Shown: positions 23,069 to 34,881 of the stretch, piece after piece
Layout of the letters: every line of letters starts with the position of its first letter
How positions within the stretch are numbered: position 1 is the stretch's first letter
Source of the DNA: Amoebophrya sp. A120
Taxonomy: Eukaryota; Sar; Dinophyceae; Syndiniales; Amoebophryaceae
NCBI GenBank assembly: GCA_905178155.1
Contig: CAJINV010000013.1
Coordinates: 3,096,158-3,160,157, forward strand
Reading direction: 5' to 3'
Length of the DNA: 64,000 bases
Translations under genes and position numbers: made by a program
The notes under the pieces: model-generated
The model's database searches: none
Told to the model about the DNA's origin: nothing
Seen by the model: only the letters and a program-made list of their open reading frames with translations

Positions 23069-25373
23069 ATGTCCGCCGGCGAGGTGATTTTCCGTCGGTG
23101 TCCCATCACCAAAACGGACATGCGACTTCTGGAAGACGGGAACGATTTGAACGACGCGTTGCTCGATTTTTTCCTCAAACTCGGGCAGTATTTGATCCCG
23201 AAGCAGCACAACCAAGCCCTTCCGAACCTCCACCCGTTGTCCAGCCTGTTCTACGGGAAACTCACCGGGGGGCAGGCAAAAACCGGGGAGGAGGCGTGGG
23301 AGCAGATAAAGCGCTGGACGTTGCGAATTCCGAACGGGATCTTCACGCCACCGATCATCGCTCTGCCGATCAACGAAACCTTCCTGAACGAGAAGGAAAA
23401 GCCCTGCGGCAGCCACTGGTGGTTGGCACTCCTAGTTGGCGCAAAAAACGCGGCGGAGAAGCAGGAAGAAGTCGTCTTAGAGCAGTACAAGAAGATCGGC
23501 GCCGCGGCGCCCCCAAAACCGCTGCACAAAAAAGCGGGCGACAAGGCGGAATTGCAGGTGCAGGACGGGGAGAAGGTATCGATAAAATTCGGGTCTTTGG
23601 TGAACGGGAAGAAGGTGGACAAGTCTGAGCAACAGGAAAAGGATGCGCGTTCGTCAAAAGAGGATAGGCGAGACGGGCACAGCAGCGACGAGGAGGAGCG
23701 ACATAGCCGGAGACGCAATAAAGACCGCAGTAGGGATAGATCGCGGCCGGAGAGAAGGTCGAGGTCGCGGGATCGAAGTAGAAGATCCAGGTCGCCGCGG
23801 GAAGATCGGGATAGACGAAGAAAAAACCGGAGGTCTTCTCGGGATAGAAGGAGTCGCAGCCGCTCACGAGAGGACCGCAGGAAGAAGGAGAAGAAAAGAA
23901 GATCATCCGCATCCTCGGACGAGGATGTTGACAGAATAGACAAGCACAAAGAAGAACTATCATCCAAAACAGTAGCGAATAAAGCACCAAACAAGTCAAC
24001 AGAGCAACTAATAAGTAAGCCTATCCCCAAAGACATCAAGCGCAGTTTCTTGTTGTGCGTCGACAGTATGACACGGCGAGTGGTCGAACTGAACACCGAT
24101 AATTTGAAAGAACAGAACAAGGACGCGCTGAACGCGGTGAACAAGCTGAAGAAGCAAATAAAAAAAGTCTACAAAAAGGGCTCACTTTGCCGCTACAGCG
24201 TGGAGATCACCCGCGTGGAGCAGGCGGGGCACCGCGTGTGGCTGGATTTTGACGCGCGGGGCGACGGATCTGTCGGACTGCTAGAGCACCCAAAGGAGAC
24301 GGCGGAACTCTTTCTCTTCGACAAGCAGGGAAACAAAATCAAAGGGATCAAACCAAACGACATGGGGCTGCGGATTAACAACAACAATCGAGGCTCCGGG
24401 GTGTTGCAGTACCGGGGGATGCTGGAGTTTCTGGTCGACAGTCGCGATGATTTCACCGGGCAGTTCCAATTCCGGTACGGCCCCAGTTGGGAACCGATCG
24501 GACTGGAATTCGACGGCTACGCCTTGTCAAAATTCCAGAAGGAGGTCGCACGGTACCTGCAGGGAATGATGAAGAAGGAGTGGGAAAGAGCCAAAGAGAA
24601 AGAGAAGAAGGCGCTGAAATTGTATTGTGAATTTTTGTTTATTGGTCGTTTTAGCGTGTTCAACAGGCGCTCCACTGGCAATCTTGAGATAGATTGCGTG
24701 CGCGTTTACGGTTTTTTGCAGATTGCGTCTCAGGATTGTGGTTTTTGTATGGTGAGCAATGGATTTTTTGGGTAGTATTCACGATTGTGGTTTTTGTATG
24801 TTGCGCAATGTTGGCGTTGACCTTTTTGGGTTGTACTTACGACCGCGCATGATAACTAAAACGGAAACAGGTTCGACAAAACGTTGATCAAAGCGGTTGC
24901 AGTGGACGCTCCACAGCAGGAGAACTTGAACGATTGCGGGGTGTTCGTGCTGGAAAATTGCTTGAACCTGCTTTGTCAGGGCAACGACTATCCGAACCAG
25001 ATTCTCCACAATCCGCTGAATCCGGAATTGAAGTGGGTTGGCCAGATTGAAGTGCGGCACAGGCGGCGACAGTACTTATGATAAAATTTTCTCACCCACT
25101 TTGGTCGTGATCCACCATTTTGTCAGTGACCACTGCTGGCAACATGCAAATTAAGTTTCTCTGGCGTGGCAAGATTACGTTACCGAACGAAATCCTTTTT
25201 TTCTCAAATAACTACAAAACAGGCTTCTCACCTGTGTGCAGCATTTGTTTCAGATGAAGGAGATGCTCGGAACCGCGGATATTGAAGAGATGCTGAAGAA
25301 GGAAGGCAATCTTGCGCAACAGCTCTACGACTTTCTCACCTCGGATCCACCAACGGAAATGGTGCTGGATTGA
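23069..25373 (+). CDS. Ulp1/SENP-type SUMO protease (C48 family) with a large SR-rich insert between catalytic residues
   Basis: Exons 23069-24621, 24871-about 25075 and 25254-25373 give a protein of about 625 residues. The C48 fold is recognised from LEDGNDLNDALLDFFLKLGQ, the SSLFYGKL segment, catalytic His in SHWWLALL (about residue 116), catalytic Asp in LLCVDSMTR (about 332) and catalytic Cys with its preceding Gln in QQENLNDCGVFVLE (Cys about 540). Such enzymes process or remove SUMO or NEDD8. In known Ulp1/SENP proteins His and Asp are about 17-20 residues apart and Asp and Cys about 50-60; here the gaps are about 216 and 208. The first gap holds an SR/RD-dipeptide region like splicing factors; the second holds an ordered-looking segment of about 150 residues. 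Intron 1 is GT-AG. The second junction fits either a duplicated CAG or a GT-AG pair further upstream. Confidence 0.82.
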
Positions 25374-27893
<2,520 letters not shown>

Positions 27894-29473
27894 GCCGACC
27901 GCATGGAGTCCCCGTCCGATGTTGCGATTGGGATACGTGTCAAGACAAACATGGCCAATACATTAAATCCGAGCTACTTACTCGTGAGATGAGTTTATTT
28001 CCTCCTAGAGGTTGTGGAGTTTCGTAGAACTATCAGAAGACAAACACACAGTTATCGGTATGTCACCACTCGTTGGTGTACTACAGACTTTTTAATCACT
28101 ACAGTAAATTACAAACAATTTCCAACTAATTTTTGTAATCCGCCTGTCCATGAATATCCTTCACAGCTGTTGCGCTAGTACTTGCGGTCTCTGTCCGGGC
28201 GGGTTCAATTGACTTGATTCGTGCAGAGGCTTCGCAGGGAAAAAATAGATGTACGGATTATTCGTGCTTGACTTTTCATGTATCAATCAGCTCTACTAAT
28301 ATCAAGGCGTCGACTATTCAATCTGTGTATGGTTCGATATCTTCTCCTTCTTACGCCAAAACTACACTAGCGATGAAGTCGTCCGGTATGCTGCAGCTTT
28401 TTCAGCGCACTGGGACGTCTTTTTTGCCAAACGAAAAATCTTTTTGAGGAAGGTAGGTACCCGCGTCTCAAAATCAAGTCCAGCGGCGCCGAAAATATAT
28501 TTCGGCGTCGTTGGGAGTGATACAGCGATGTGGGGAATCGACTAGGTTTTTCACTGTAGTTTTTGGCTAAAGCACTGACAACGGAAGCGGTCCTGCGAAA
28601 GTTGCGATTATTTGTGGAGGTTCTGCTAGAAGTAGCGACAGCTTTTCTCGTACACTCATGGCGAAAAAGAAGGATATTGTCCGTGTGACAACGAGATGTT
28701 GTTGGAACCTCTTTTGGTCTAGACTTGGACTTCGTTGTACGTTGATACAATCTGTACATTTGTAGCGTCGCGCGCGACAGCATGGATTACACCCATTGAG
28801 GAGATTTCTTTTGTTCAACAGATGAGGCTCGGTCAATATCTCCTCCAATATTGACAGCTGAACTTAGGCCAGCTGCGTAGCTCGGGAAATAACGGAAGCT
28901 CGTGAGAACTGGACGCAATAGATCCCGAGTAGTCGGTCTTTGGTCTCGAAAAGAAGATCTTTAGGAATGAAGGGTCATGAAGTCACAGCCGTGTTTATAC
29001 TGCCTCTGCCACAAGATCTAGATTTTGTACGATCCAGTGACCATGGCCTTCATGATACGATGACAAATTACCAAAGATCAAGTGCCCGCCCGACAGAAGG
29101 CGACACTGAATCATGATCAATGAGGTTCTCGCGTTTGGGAAAAAAATAAGGTGAAAATCAAGGTCGTTTCGTATTTCGGTTAGAACGAGTTTCTCTGATT
29201 GAAGACCGGACTGTATTAAGTAGCGACTCACTCTCATGTCTCTCTTGTGTTGCTCGCACTTTATTAAGCGACTCCCTGACACTCTTTCACGCAATCTCAT
29301 TTCGCGCAGTTTGGCTTGCCGGTAGAGAAAGTATCTGAGCATTCGATTAAGTGTGATTTTGGTACGTAGCAAGAGCTTTCTCGAAAGATTTCTGATAGTT
29401 ACTTTTTTTTTTACGCGACTGGGATTTGGCAAGTCAGAACTTGACTGAGTCAGCACGTTTTAGCGCTGTCAAA
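27894..29473. other. Intergenic, nothing coding supported
   Basis: About 1.6 kb. A small hairpin, CGCCGAAA with TTTCGGCG, is at about 28490-28511. No credible gene or RNA seen. Confidence 0.4.
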
Positions 29474-31699
29474 ATGAGGTTACGTTCTCCCAAAGTTGCA
29501 TTGTTCATCCTCGCTGGAATTGCTGGCCTCTCGGTCCACCAACCTGCAGCTGTGCGCGGCGCCACTTCAGCCAGTGCTTCGCAACCAGAGAATGAGCATC
29601 CGCGTTATCATACACAAGACCGCCGATTAGACGACGTTGATGCTGCTCACACCATCCAAATTCAATCCCCGATCACGCCAAAAAACTCAGAAGCAATACC
29701 AGAACACTCGGAAACAAAAGAGCTGCCTCCCTCGTCGTCCAGCGAACCACTTTCCCCAGTCGACCCCTCCGAGCTCCATCCACCCCCAGAATTCGGTTCA
29801 TTTTCCTACTTTTCCCGTTGGTTCTGGTGGCTCCTCGTTGCCTACTTGTTTTTCGCCCAGGCGACCGCGATCGCCGAGTGGTTTGTCCCCGCGATCGAGG
29901 TGGTGTGTGAGAAGTACGGGATTCCGGAGGATGTGTCGGGGGCGACGTTGATGGCTTTGGACGTAGTTGCGGCGACTCTGTTCACAAATTTGATGGCACT
30001 CTTCGTGACGCAGTCGGATTTTGGGGTGCAAACGATTATCGGCTCGAACATCTTCAACCTCCTGTTGATCCTCGGAATCAGCATCCTCGCTTCGCCGATA
30101 CAACCGCTAGTTGTCGACAAGTGGCCGTTTTTCCGGGACTGTTTCTTCTACCTGCTGTCGGTCGGCCTGCTCTACTGGGTCTTGCGCGACGGGGTGGTTA
30201 CGCTACGCGAGGCCTTGGTTCTGCTAACCTTCACGGGATTTTTCTTTTGCGCCGTCGGATACACGGACCGGGTTCTGGTTTATTTCGGGGTGCGAGAAAT
30301 AAATGGCGGTTTTTCTGCTTTAAGCTCGAGGGAAGAAGAGGAGGTCAAAGACGCAGCCAGCGAGGATCTCGAATGGTCTTCTGACTGTCCCTTTGTCCCA
30401 ATGGATGAGCAAGCGACCATCAGCGTCTCGCAGACGTCGCGAATGGAATGCAGAACCACTGCCACAAGTCACAAGCTGGAGATACACGATAGTCATTTTG
30501 TCGCCGAAGGACTGTGGGAAAGGAATTTTGCGACATCCTCGGGCGGGGGCGGACTATGTAACAAGCAATCTCGTTCCAGCAATGTGATCGGGACAAGTGG
30601 TTTGTCTTGCGCAGTGGAGATGACAAGCGCGAAAGGCAATTCACTTTGCAGTGCGTCGGGCAGGGGGCAGAAAGGAGCAGCTCCCGCCTCTACGCTTCAT
30701 GCGTTGTCCCCCATGGGGCTAGCGTCCCCTTTGCTAACCAGTGGCGAAGATGACATGTCGGATGGGTCAACCACAGCGCATGATAGTTGCAACGACGAAG
30801 CCGTTATTGGGGTGACATCGGAGTCTAAAGCATTCTCATCGACAACAACACCCAGGAGCGCAAAACAGCAGCAACAGCAGAGTAAAAAACTTTACTTCCG
30901 CGATATCCTGGGCACGACGCAGCTCGAAGGCCCGACGCAGATCAGCTTTCGGGACAAAAGTGACGATACTATCCGCTATTTCATCACGTTCTCCTCTGAA
31001 GCCGTATTAGGCCAGGTGTTGGATCTGATGGACAAACAGGCCCGAGACAAGAAATCTCAGCAACGCATGTCCTCCCCGAAATTTTCGGTGACTGGCAATA
31101 TATCGCAAATCTGCAGCCCCGGAGTGCGGAATTGTCAGAAGGCGTATTTGGTGGCAGCCCTCCCCATCAACTTCCTTTTCGAATCCACCATGCGGTGGTG
31201 TGACCCGAAGAACCCGAAGACTGAGTCCCTTTGGCTGGTCGCGTTTACCATCTCCATGTGCTGGCTCGCGGTTTTTTCTTACATCCTGGTCACGGTGGCG
31301 GACATCATCAACATCCAATTCCACATCACGCAGGCCATTCTCGGGGTGACACTATGCGCCGCCGGGACGTCGTTTCCGAACCTCTGGGCGAGTTACATCA
31401 CGGCGAAGGAGGGAAAAACTTCTATGGCAGTGGCGAATGCGCTGGGCTCGAATGTGCAGAATGTGTTCATCGCACTGGCGTTGCCCTGGGTCGGGAAGAC
31501 GTTGGTTTCAGAGAACCATGAAATTCCCATGGTCACTCCGGGGATTATGGACGGAGTCGCGTGGATGGGAGGCACTTGGCTGCTACTGGTGCTGCTCGCA
31601 GTTGGAAACGACTATGCCCTGCAGCCGTGGATGGGATATTTGTTTCTCAAGCTCTACCTCGTGTATTTGGTGGATGCGTGCTTCATTCATACGAGTTGA
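29474..31699 (+). CDS. Cation/Ca2+ exchanger of the CaCA superfamily (NCKX/SLC24-like)
   Basis: Single exon, 741 residues from the ATG at 29474. A signal peptide (MRLRSPKVALFILAGIAGLS) is followed by two clusters of membrane helices separated by a large cytosolic loop of about 300 residues, the layout of K+-dependent Na+/Ca2+ exchangers. Alpha-1 repeat: SGATLMALDVVAATLFTNL then TIIGSNIFNLLLILG. Alpha-2 repeat: VTLCAAGTSFPNLWAS then ANALGSNVQNVFIALALPW. The protein would exchange Ca2+ at the plasma membrane or an internal store. Two key positions differ from NCKX/NCX: the alpha-1 GSSAPELFTS-type core is DVVAATLFTN, without its Glu, and the alpha-2 TSVPD core is TSFPN, with Asn for Asp. Ion specificity is therefore uncertain. 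Confidence 0.85.
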   Translation: MRLRSPKVALFILAGIAGLSVHQPAAVRGATSASASQPENEHPRYHTQDRRLDDVDAAHTIQIQSPITPKNSEAIPEHSETKELPPSSSSEPLSPVDPSELHPPPEFGSFSYFSRWFWWLLVAYLFFAQATAIAEWFVPAIEVVCEKYGIPEDVSGATLMALDVVAATLFTNLMALFVTQSDFGVQTIIGSNIFNLLLILGISILASPIQPLVVDKWPFFRDCFFYLLSVGLLYWVLRDGVVTLREALVLLTFTGFFFCAVGYTDRVLVYFGVREINGGFSALSSREEEEVKDAASEDLEWSSDCPFVPMDEQATISVSQTSRMECRTTATSHKLEIHDSHFVAEGLWERNFATSSGGGGLCNKQSRSSNVIGTSGLSCAVEMTSAKGNSLCSASGRGQKGAAPASTLHALSPMGLASPLLTSGEDDMSDGSTTAHDSCNDEAVIGVTSESKAFSSTTTPRSAKQQQQQSKKLYFRDILGTTQLEGPTQISFRDKSDDTIRYFITFSSEAVLGQVLDLMDKQARDKKSQQRMSSPKFSVTGNISQICSPGVRNCQKAYLVAALPINFLFESTMRWCDPKNPKTESLWLVAFTISMCWLAVFSYILVTVADIINIQFHITQAILGVTLCAAGTSFPNLWASYITAKEGKTSMAVANALGSNVQNVFIALALPWVGKTLVSENHEIPMVTPGIMDGVAWMGGTWLLLVLLAVGNDYALQPWMGYLFLKLYLVYLVDACFIHTS

Positions 31700-31904
31700 G
31701 TCTGTGAAAGCCCTACCACGGAAATCAAGCGACGATATGAATGGGAGCAAGACGAAAGCGGTAAGGATGTCCACATCAGTCACAGACCGCGTTTTGAAGT
31801 TCCGCAAGTAAGAAGTAGACCATGAAGCGACAAGTAAGTACACGTAAGTAGTGATCATTATTTCAGCTGCTGACGAGAGTGAGACGCCGCCACGCGCCGG
31901 CGAT

Positions 31905-31948
31905 GATTGGAAAATGTGTTCCTGAAGTACAACGGGGAGAATATTTTT
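31905..31948 (+). repeat. Dispersed 44-base repeat, copy 1
   Basis: Runs from GATTGGAAAATGTG to AGAATATTTTT and matches 34248-34291 at 43 of 44 positions. In one frame it reads ENVFLKYNGENIF. The preceding bases in both copies read as acid-rich codons. Probably a remnant of one multicopy element. Confidence 0.7.
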
Positions 31949-31958
31949 GGTAAAACAA

Positions 31959-32105
31959 GGAATCAAGTTGAGGTCATGGAATCAAGTTAACTGGAATCAA
32001 GTTAAACCCGGAATCAAGTTACATGGAATCAAGTTAAACCTGGAATCAAGTTATATAGAATCAAGTCACTACCTGGAATCAAGTTGAATGGAATCAAGTA
32101 AACCA
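31959..32105 (+). repeat. Tandem GGAATCAAGTT minisatellite, nine copies
   Basis: Nine copies of GGAATCAAGTT (one begins AGAATC, two end in AAGTC or AAGTA) at 15-19 base spacing, separated by alternating spacers of the types AACT, AAACCC and ACAT. It starts 10 bases after the dispersed repeat ends. Confidence 0.9.
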
Positions 32106-32384
32106 CCACAACTTCACTTCCATCAACCCTTCGCCTCGCAATGCCTCCTTGGAAGAATCTATCTGTTGCTCTTTTTGTGTTTTGTGATTGCCATACCCTC
32201 GTGCCTAAAGTTCTCCGCTATTTTTTTTCAAACGCGGCCACTTTTATCAAACGCGTCTGGCTTTTCTTCCTCTGGTCGATAGAGACGTCGCGGATAATGT
32301 TAGAGCTAGGCTTCGCGCGCTTGTCTTGTTTCGCGACCCTCTTTCGAAAGTTGTCGGGGCTTTCGCCTGACGAAGTTCCCGGGG

Positions 32385-32785
32385 TTTCATTTGTGCTTCC
32401 TTCCTTCGAAGGGAGGGTGTGTGTCTCTGGGGATTCGCGCTTATTTCGCCTTTCCTCGGAAGAAGAAGATCCATCCGTCCCTCTCGGAGTTCCATGCCCG
32501 CTTCACCTCCTCTCGGGAGACCCATTGCTCGCGGGATTCCGTTTTCATTTCGCCTTCCTGGGGCTGGTGTGTGTCAGTCTCGGAGGATTCCGCTTCGCCT
32601 TCCTGGGGAAGGTGCTGTCTCAGGGGACTCCATTTCGCCCTCCTGTGGAAGGTGTCTCGGGGCCTCCATTTCGCCTTCCTTGTACTTAGGCAGGTCTCTC
32701 CGGGGATTCTGTTTCGCGTCTTTCGGAAAGTATCTTGGGCGCCTCTTTCGGAAAGTATCTCTACGGGCCTGGGCGCCCTGTAGCC
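32385..32785 (+). repeat. Degenerate tandem repeat field
   Basis: Repeated words TTTCGCCTTCCT, GGGGATTC, GGAAGGTG and TTTCGGAAAGTATCT recur at about 40-60 bases. All three + frames stay open for long stretches simply because of the repeat, so I do not call a gene. The two TTTCGGAAAGTATCT copies are at about 32729 and 32748. Confidence 0.6.
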
Positions 32786-34247
32786 CTTCGCAAAATGGCC
32801 CGGACACGTGAGGACTGCGCAGAAAAACGGCAAGCAGGACGCGCGACAAAGATCAAGATGACTTATGTCCTAGGGAGCGCGTCAGATTGGCGCACTTTTC
32901 TCCCAGTGCTCTGCTATATATTGGATGGCGCGCGATATTATATATTCGGTTTCGGACGTAGTGGCTTGCAAAAGAATCCGATGGAACGCACAGCGCCAAA
33001 CGCGAAGGAAAAAGAAAAATTGCCACTGGTCTCGCAGTTCGTAGCTACTTTTCGCGAGAACTTCTGGATAAGCATCCCGGCTAGCGGGCGTGACGGTGAT
33101 GATGTGTAGCGGTGGTTGGTCCCTCGTAACTAGATAGTGCGTGAGAAGTGTCGCCCTACTGCCCCGATGTTCTGTTCTGAAGCTCAAGCTCCGGCGCCAC
33201 TGTCCAAGTGGGTGCTGCGGAGTTTTCTAGGATTTGCGAGGAAAATCTTGGAAAATCTCGACTCCACCGATGAAGAAAGGCTGTTGTAAGCTATGGCCTC
33301 AAAAAATTGCCGCACACCTGCAGAGCTGTTTTTGTCTTTCACAAGGATTGGTAGCTGGTGTAAGGTCTTTGGCACTATGAAAACATCCAAAGCCTCTATC
33401 AACCGCGTTGCGGCAGTATATTCCTCGAGGGAAAGTAGAGCTGCGACCCCCTTTCAGCGCGACAGCGTTGCAAAAGAAATCTCGTCTCTTCACCAATAAA
33501 GAAGCAAAAGCCAAGGCACACAGGGCCAGCTAAGCTCTATCTCCAACGCACTACACAGCAGTAAAAAAGAAAGATAGTGCTAGGAAGTTCCAAAAGGAGC
33601 TCGACGGGCCTTTAAATATCAACTTGGACCTCGAGGATGATGCCGCAGGAGATGAAAACATCAAGCAAATTATCCTGAGGAAAAACATCCCCGCACCAGA
33701 GTCAAGACGGGGACTTTGCAACACAAACGAGCCTGGGGCTTTTGGGGGTCACGCATCACAAGTTGCAGTCCGTAGTGTAGTGCAGGTTCGCAAGGTCAGC
33801 TGCATCAGAATCCTTCTGCTCATCCTGTTTACAGCATTACAAATTCCACAACACGAGTAACAATGCCTCTCCTGGCGATGCGCATTACAAATGTTCCTGT
33901 CATTGCAAATCTGCATGACAGCTCTGGTGTTTGCGCAGACTCTCAAGTATGTCCATGTGTGTTTCTGTGAGCTGATTTGCTTTGGCAATCCACAATGCAC
34001 AACACGAGCCAAAAAGTGGCACAATGGGGGAGGGGGGTAAAGTGTGTCGCGTTTTGTTTAGCATGACAACTCTGGCGTGGGGACGTTTTTACTCAGGATA
34101 AAAATGGCCAGCGCATGGAGGAGCAGTGCTGGCGACGAGCAGGAAGAGGGCATCCATAGCCTTGGGGCGGTGAGTCATAGTGGAGACGAAGCGCGTAAGC
34201 GGGTGAAGGTCTTTTCGTCCGATGAGGACGAAGACGAAGACGCGCTG

Positions 34248-34291
34248 GATTGGAAAATGTGTTCCTGAAGTACAACGGCGAGAATATTTTT
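34248..34291 (+). repeat. Dispersed 44-base repeat, copy 2
   Basis: Partner of 31905-31948 with one mismatch. Here it follows an open frame starting ATG at 34103 whose product is acidic and ends ALDWK before the repeat. A single-base shift would continue it as ENVFLKYNGENIF, so a decayed longer frame is possible. Confidence 0.7.
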
Positions 34292-34881
34292 CGAGCGCAG
34301 CATAGAGGTTGAGGTACTACACAAGTAAAGTGGGGCACCACGTGAGAGAAGAGCTGGCACAGTGACGCTGGCATAACATTCATTTAGGAAAGTCAACTCC
34401 GCAAAATAGGATGGACGTGAGGATTCGAGTGTATCTATAGAAGCTGCTACGTTTTAGTATTATTTTTTGCGGTGATTATCCATCGTGGTCGAGTGACAGA
34501 CAGGCTGCTTGCAGAAGCAGGTCAGGCGTCATCGCCAGTAGCGTTGTCCCGCCCCGAGAGTTTCTTCTGCTCCTGTTAACACGACCAGGGACTGCCATTT
34601 CGAATTATATCCCCGTGCTACTCATCTGACTGATTCCGAAGAACCCTTTTCAAAAAGAACAATCTTCGGAGTCGTTTTCTGTCATGGTAATTCTATCTAA
34701 GCTGATGTCGAAATGAGAATGATGTAAAACTCCAAGATGAGCACCAGGACGATCAATTATTCAAATTGAAATAAATGGAAGCTTCAGTTATCTTTCTGTA
34801 TCCCTACCAATAGGGTTCTTGCTGTCCACCAGTCAGTGACGAGCGTTTGGTACCAAAGAAAACCAGGCACTAGAGGAACGC

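Larger units (their letters stand above)
31700..34881. other. Gene-poor, repeat-rich interval
   Basis: About 3.2 kb between the exchanger and the ABC transporter. It holds the 44-base dispersed repeat pair, the GGAATCAAGTT array and a degenerate repeat field (listed separately). Short frames at 33624-33860 (LDLEDDAAGDENIKQIIL) and 34103-34268 (acidic FSSDEDEDEDALDWK) may be fragments of a decayed repeat element or gene. I cannot assign either. Confidence 0.45.

Noticed and set aside
23251-24144. - strand frame opposite the protease, Ser/Leu-rich
   Set aside because: It is the antisense of the SR-rich insert; the + frame has the catalytic motifs.
31959-32105. CRISPR-like array
   Set aside because: Repeats are only 11 bases with 4-8 base spacers that are themselves similar. 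This is a minisatellite in a eukaryotic genome.
32141-32833. Overlapping open frames in several phases
   Set aside because: The degenerate tandem repeat keeps all phases open; no phase shows conserved or typical protein sequence.
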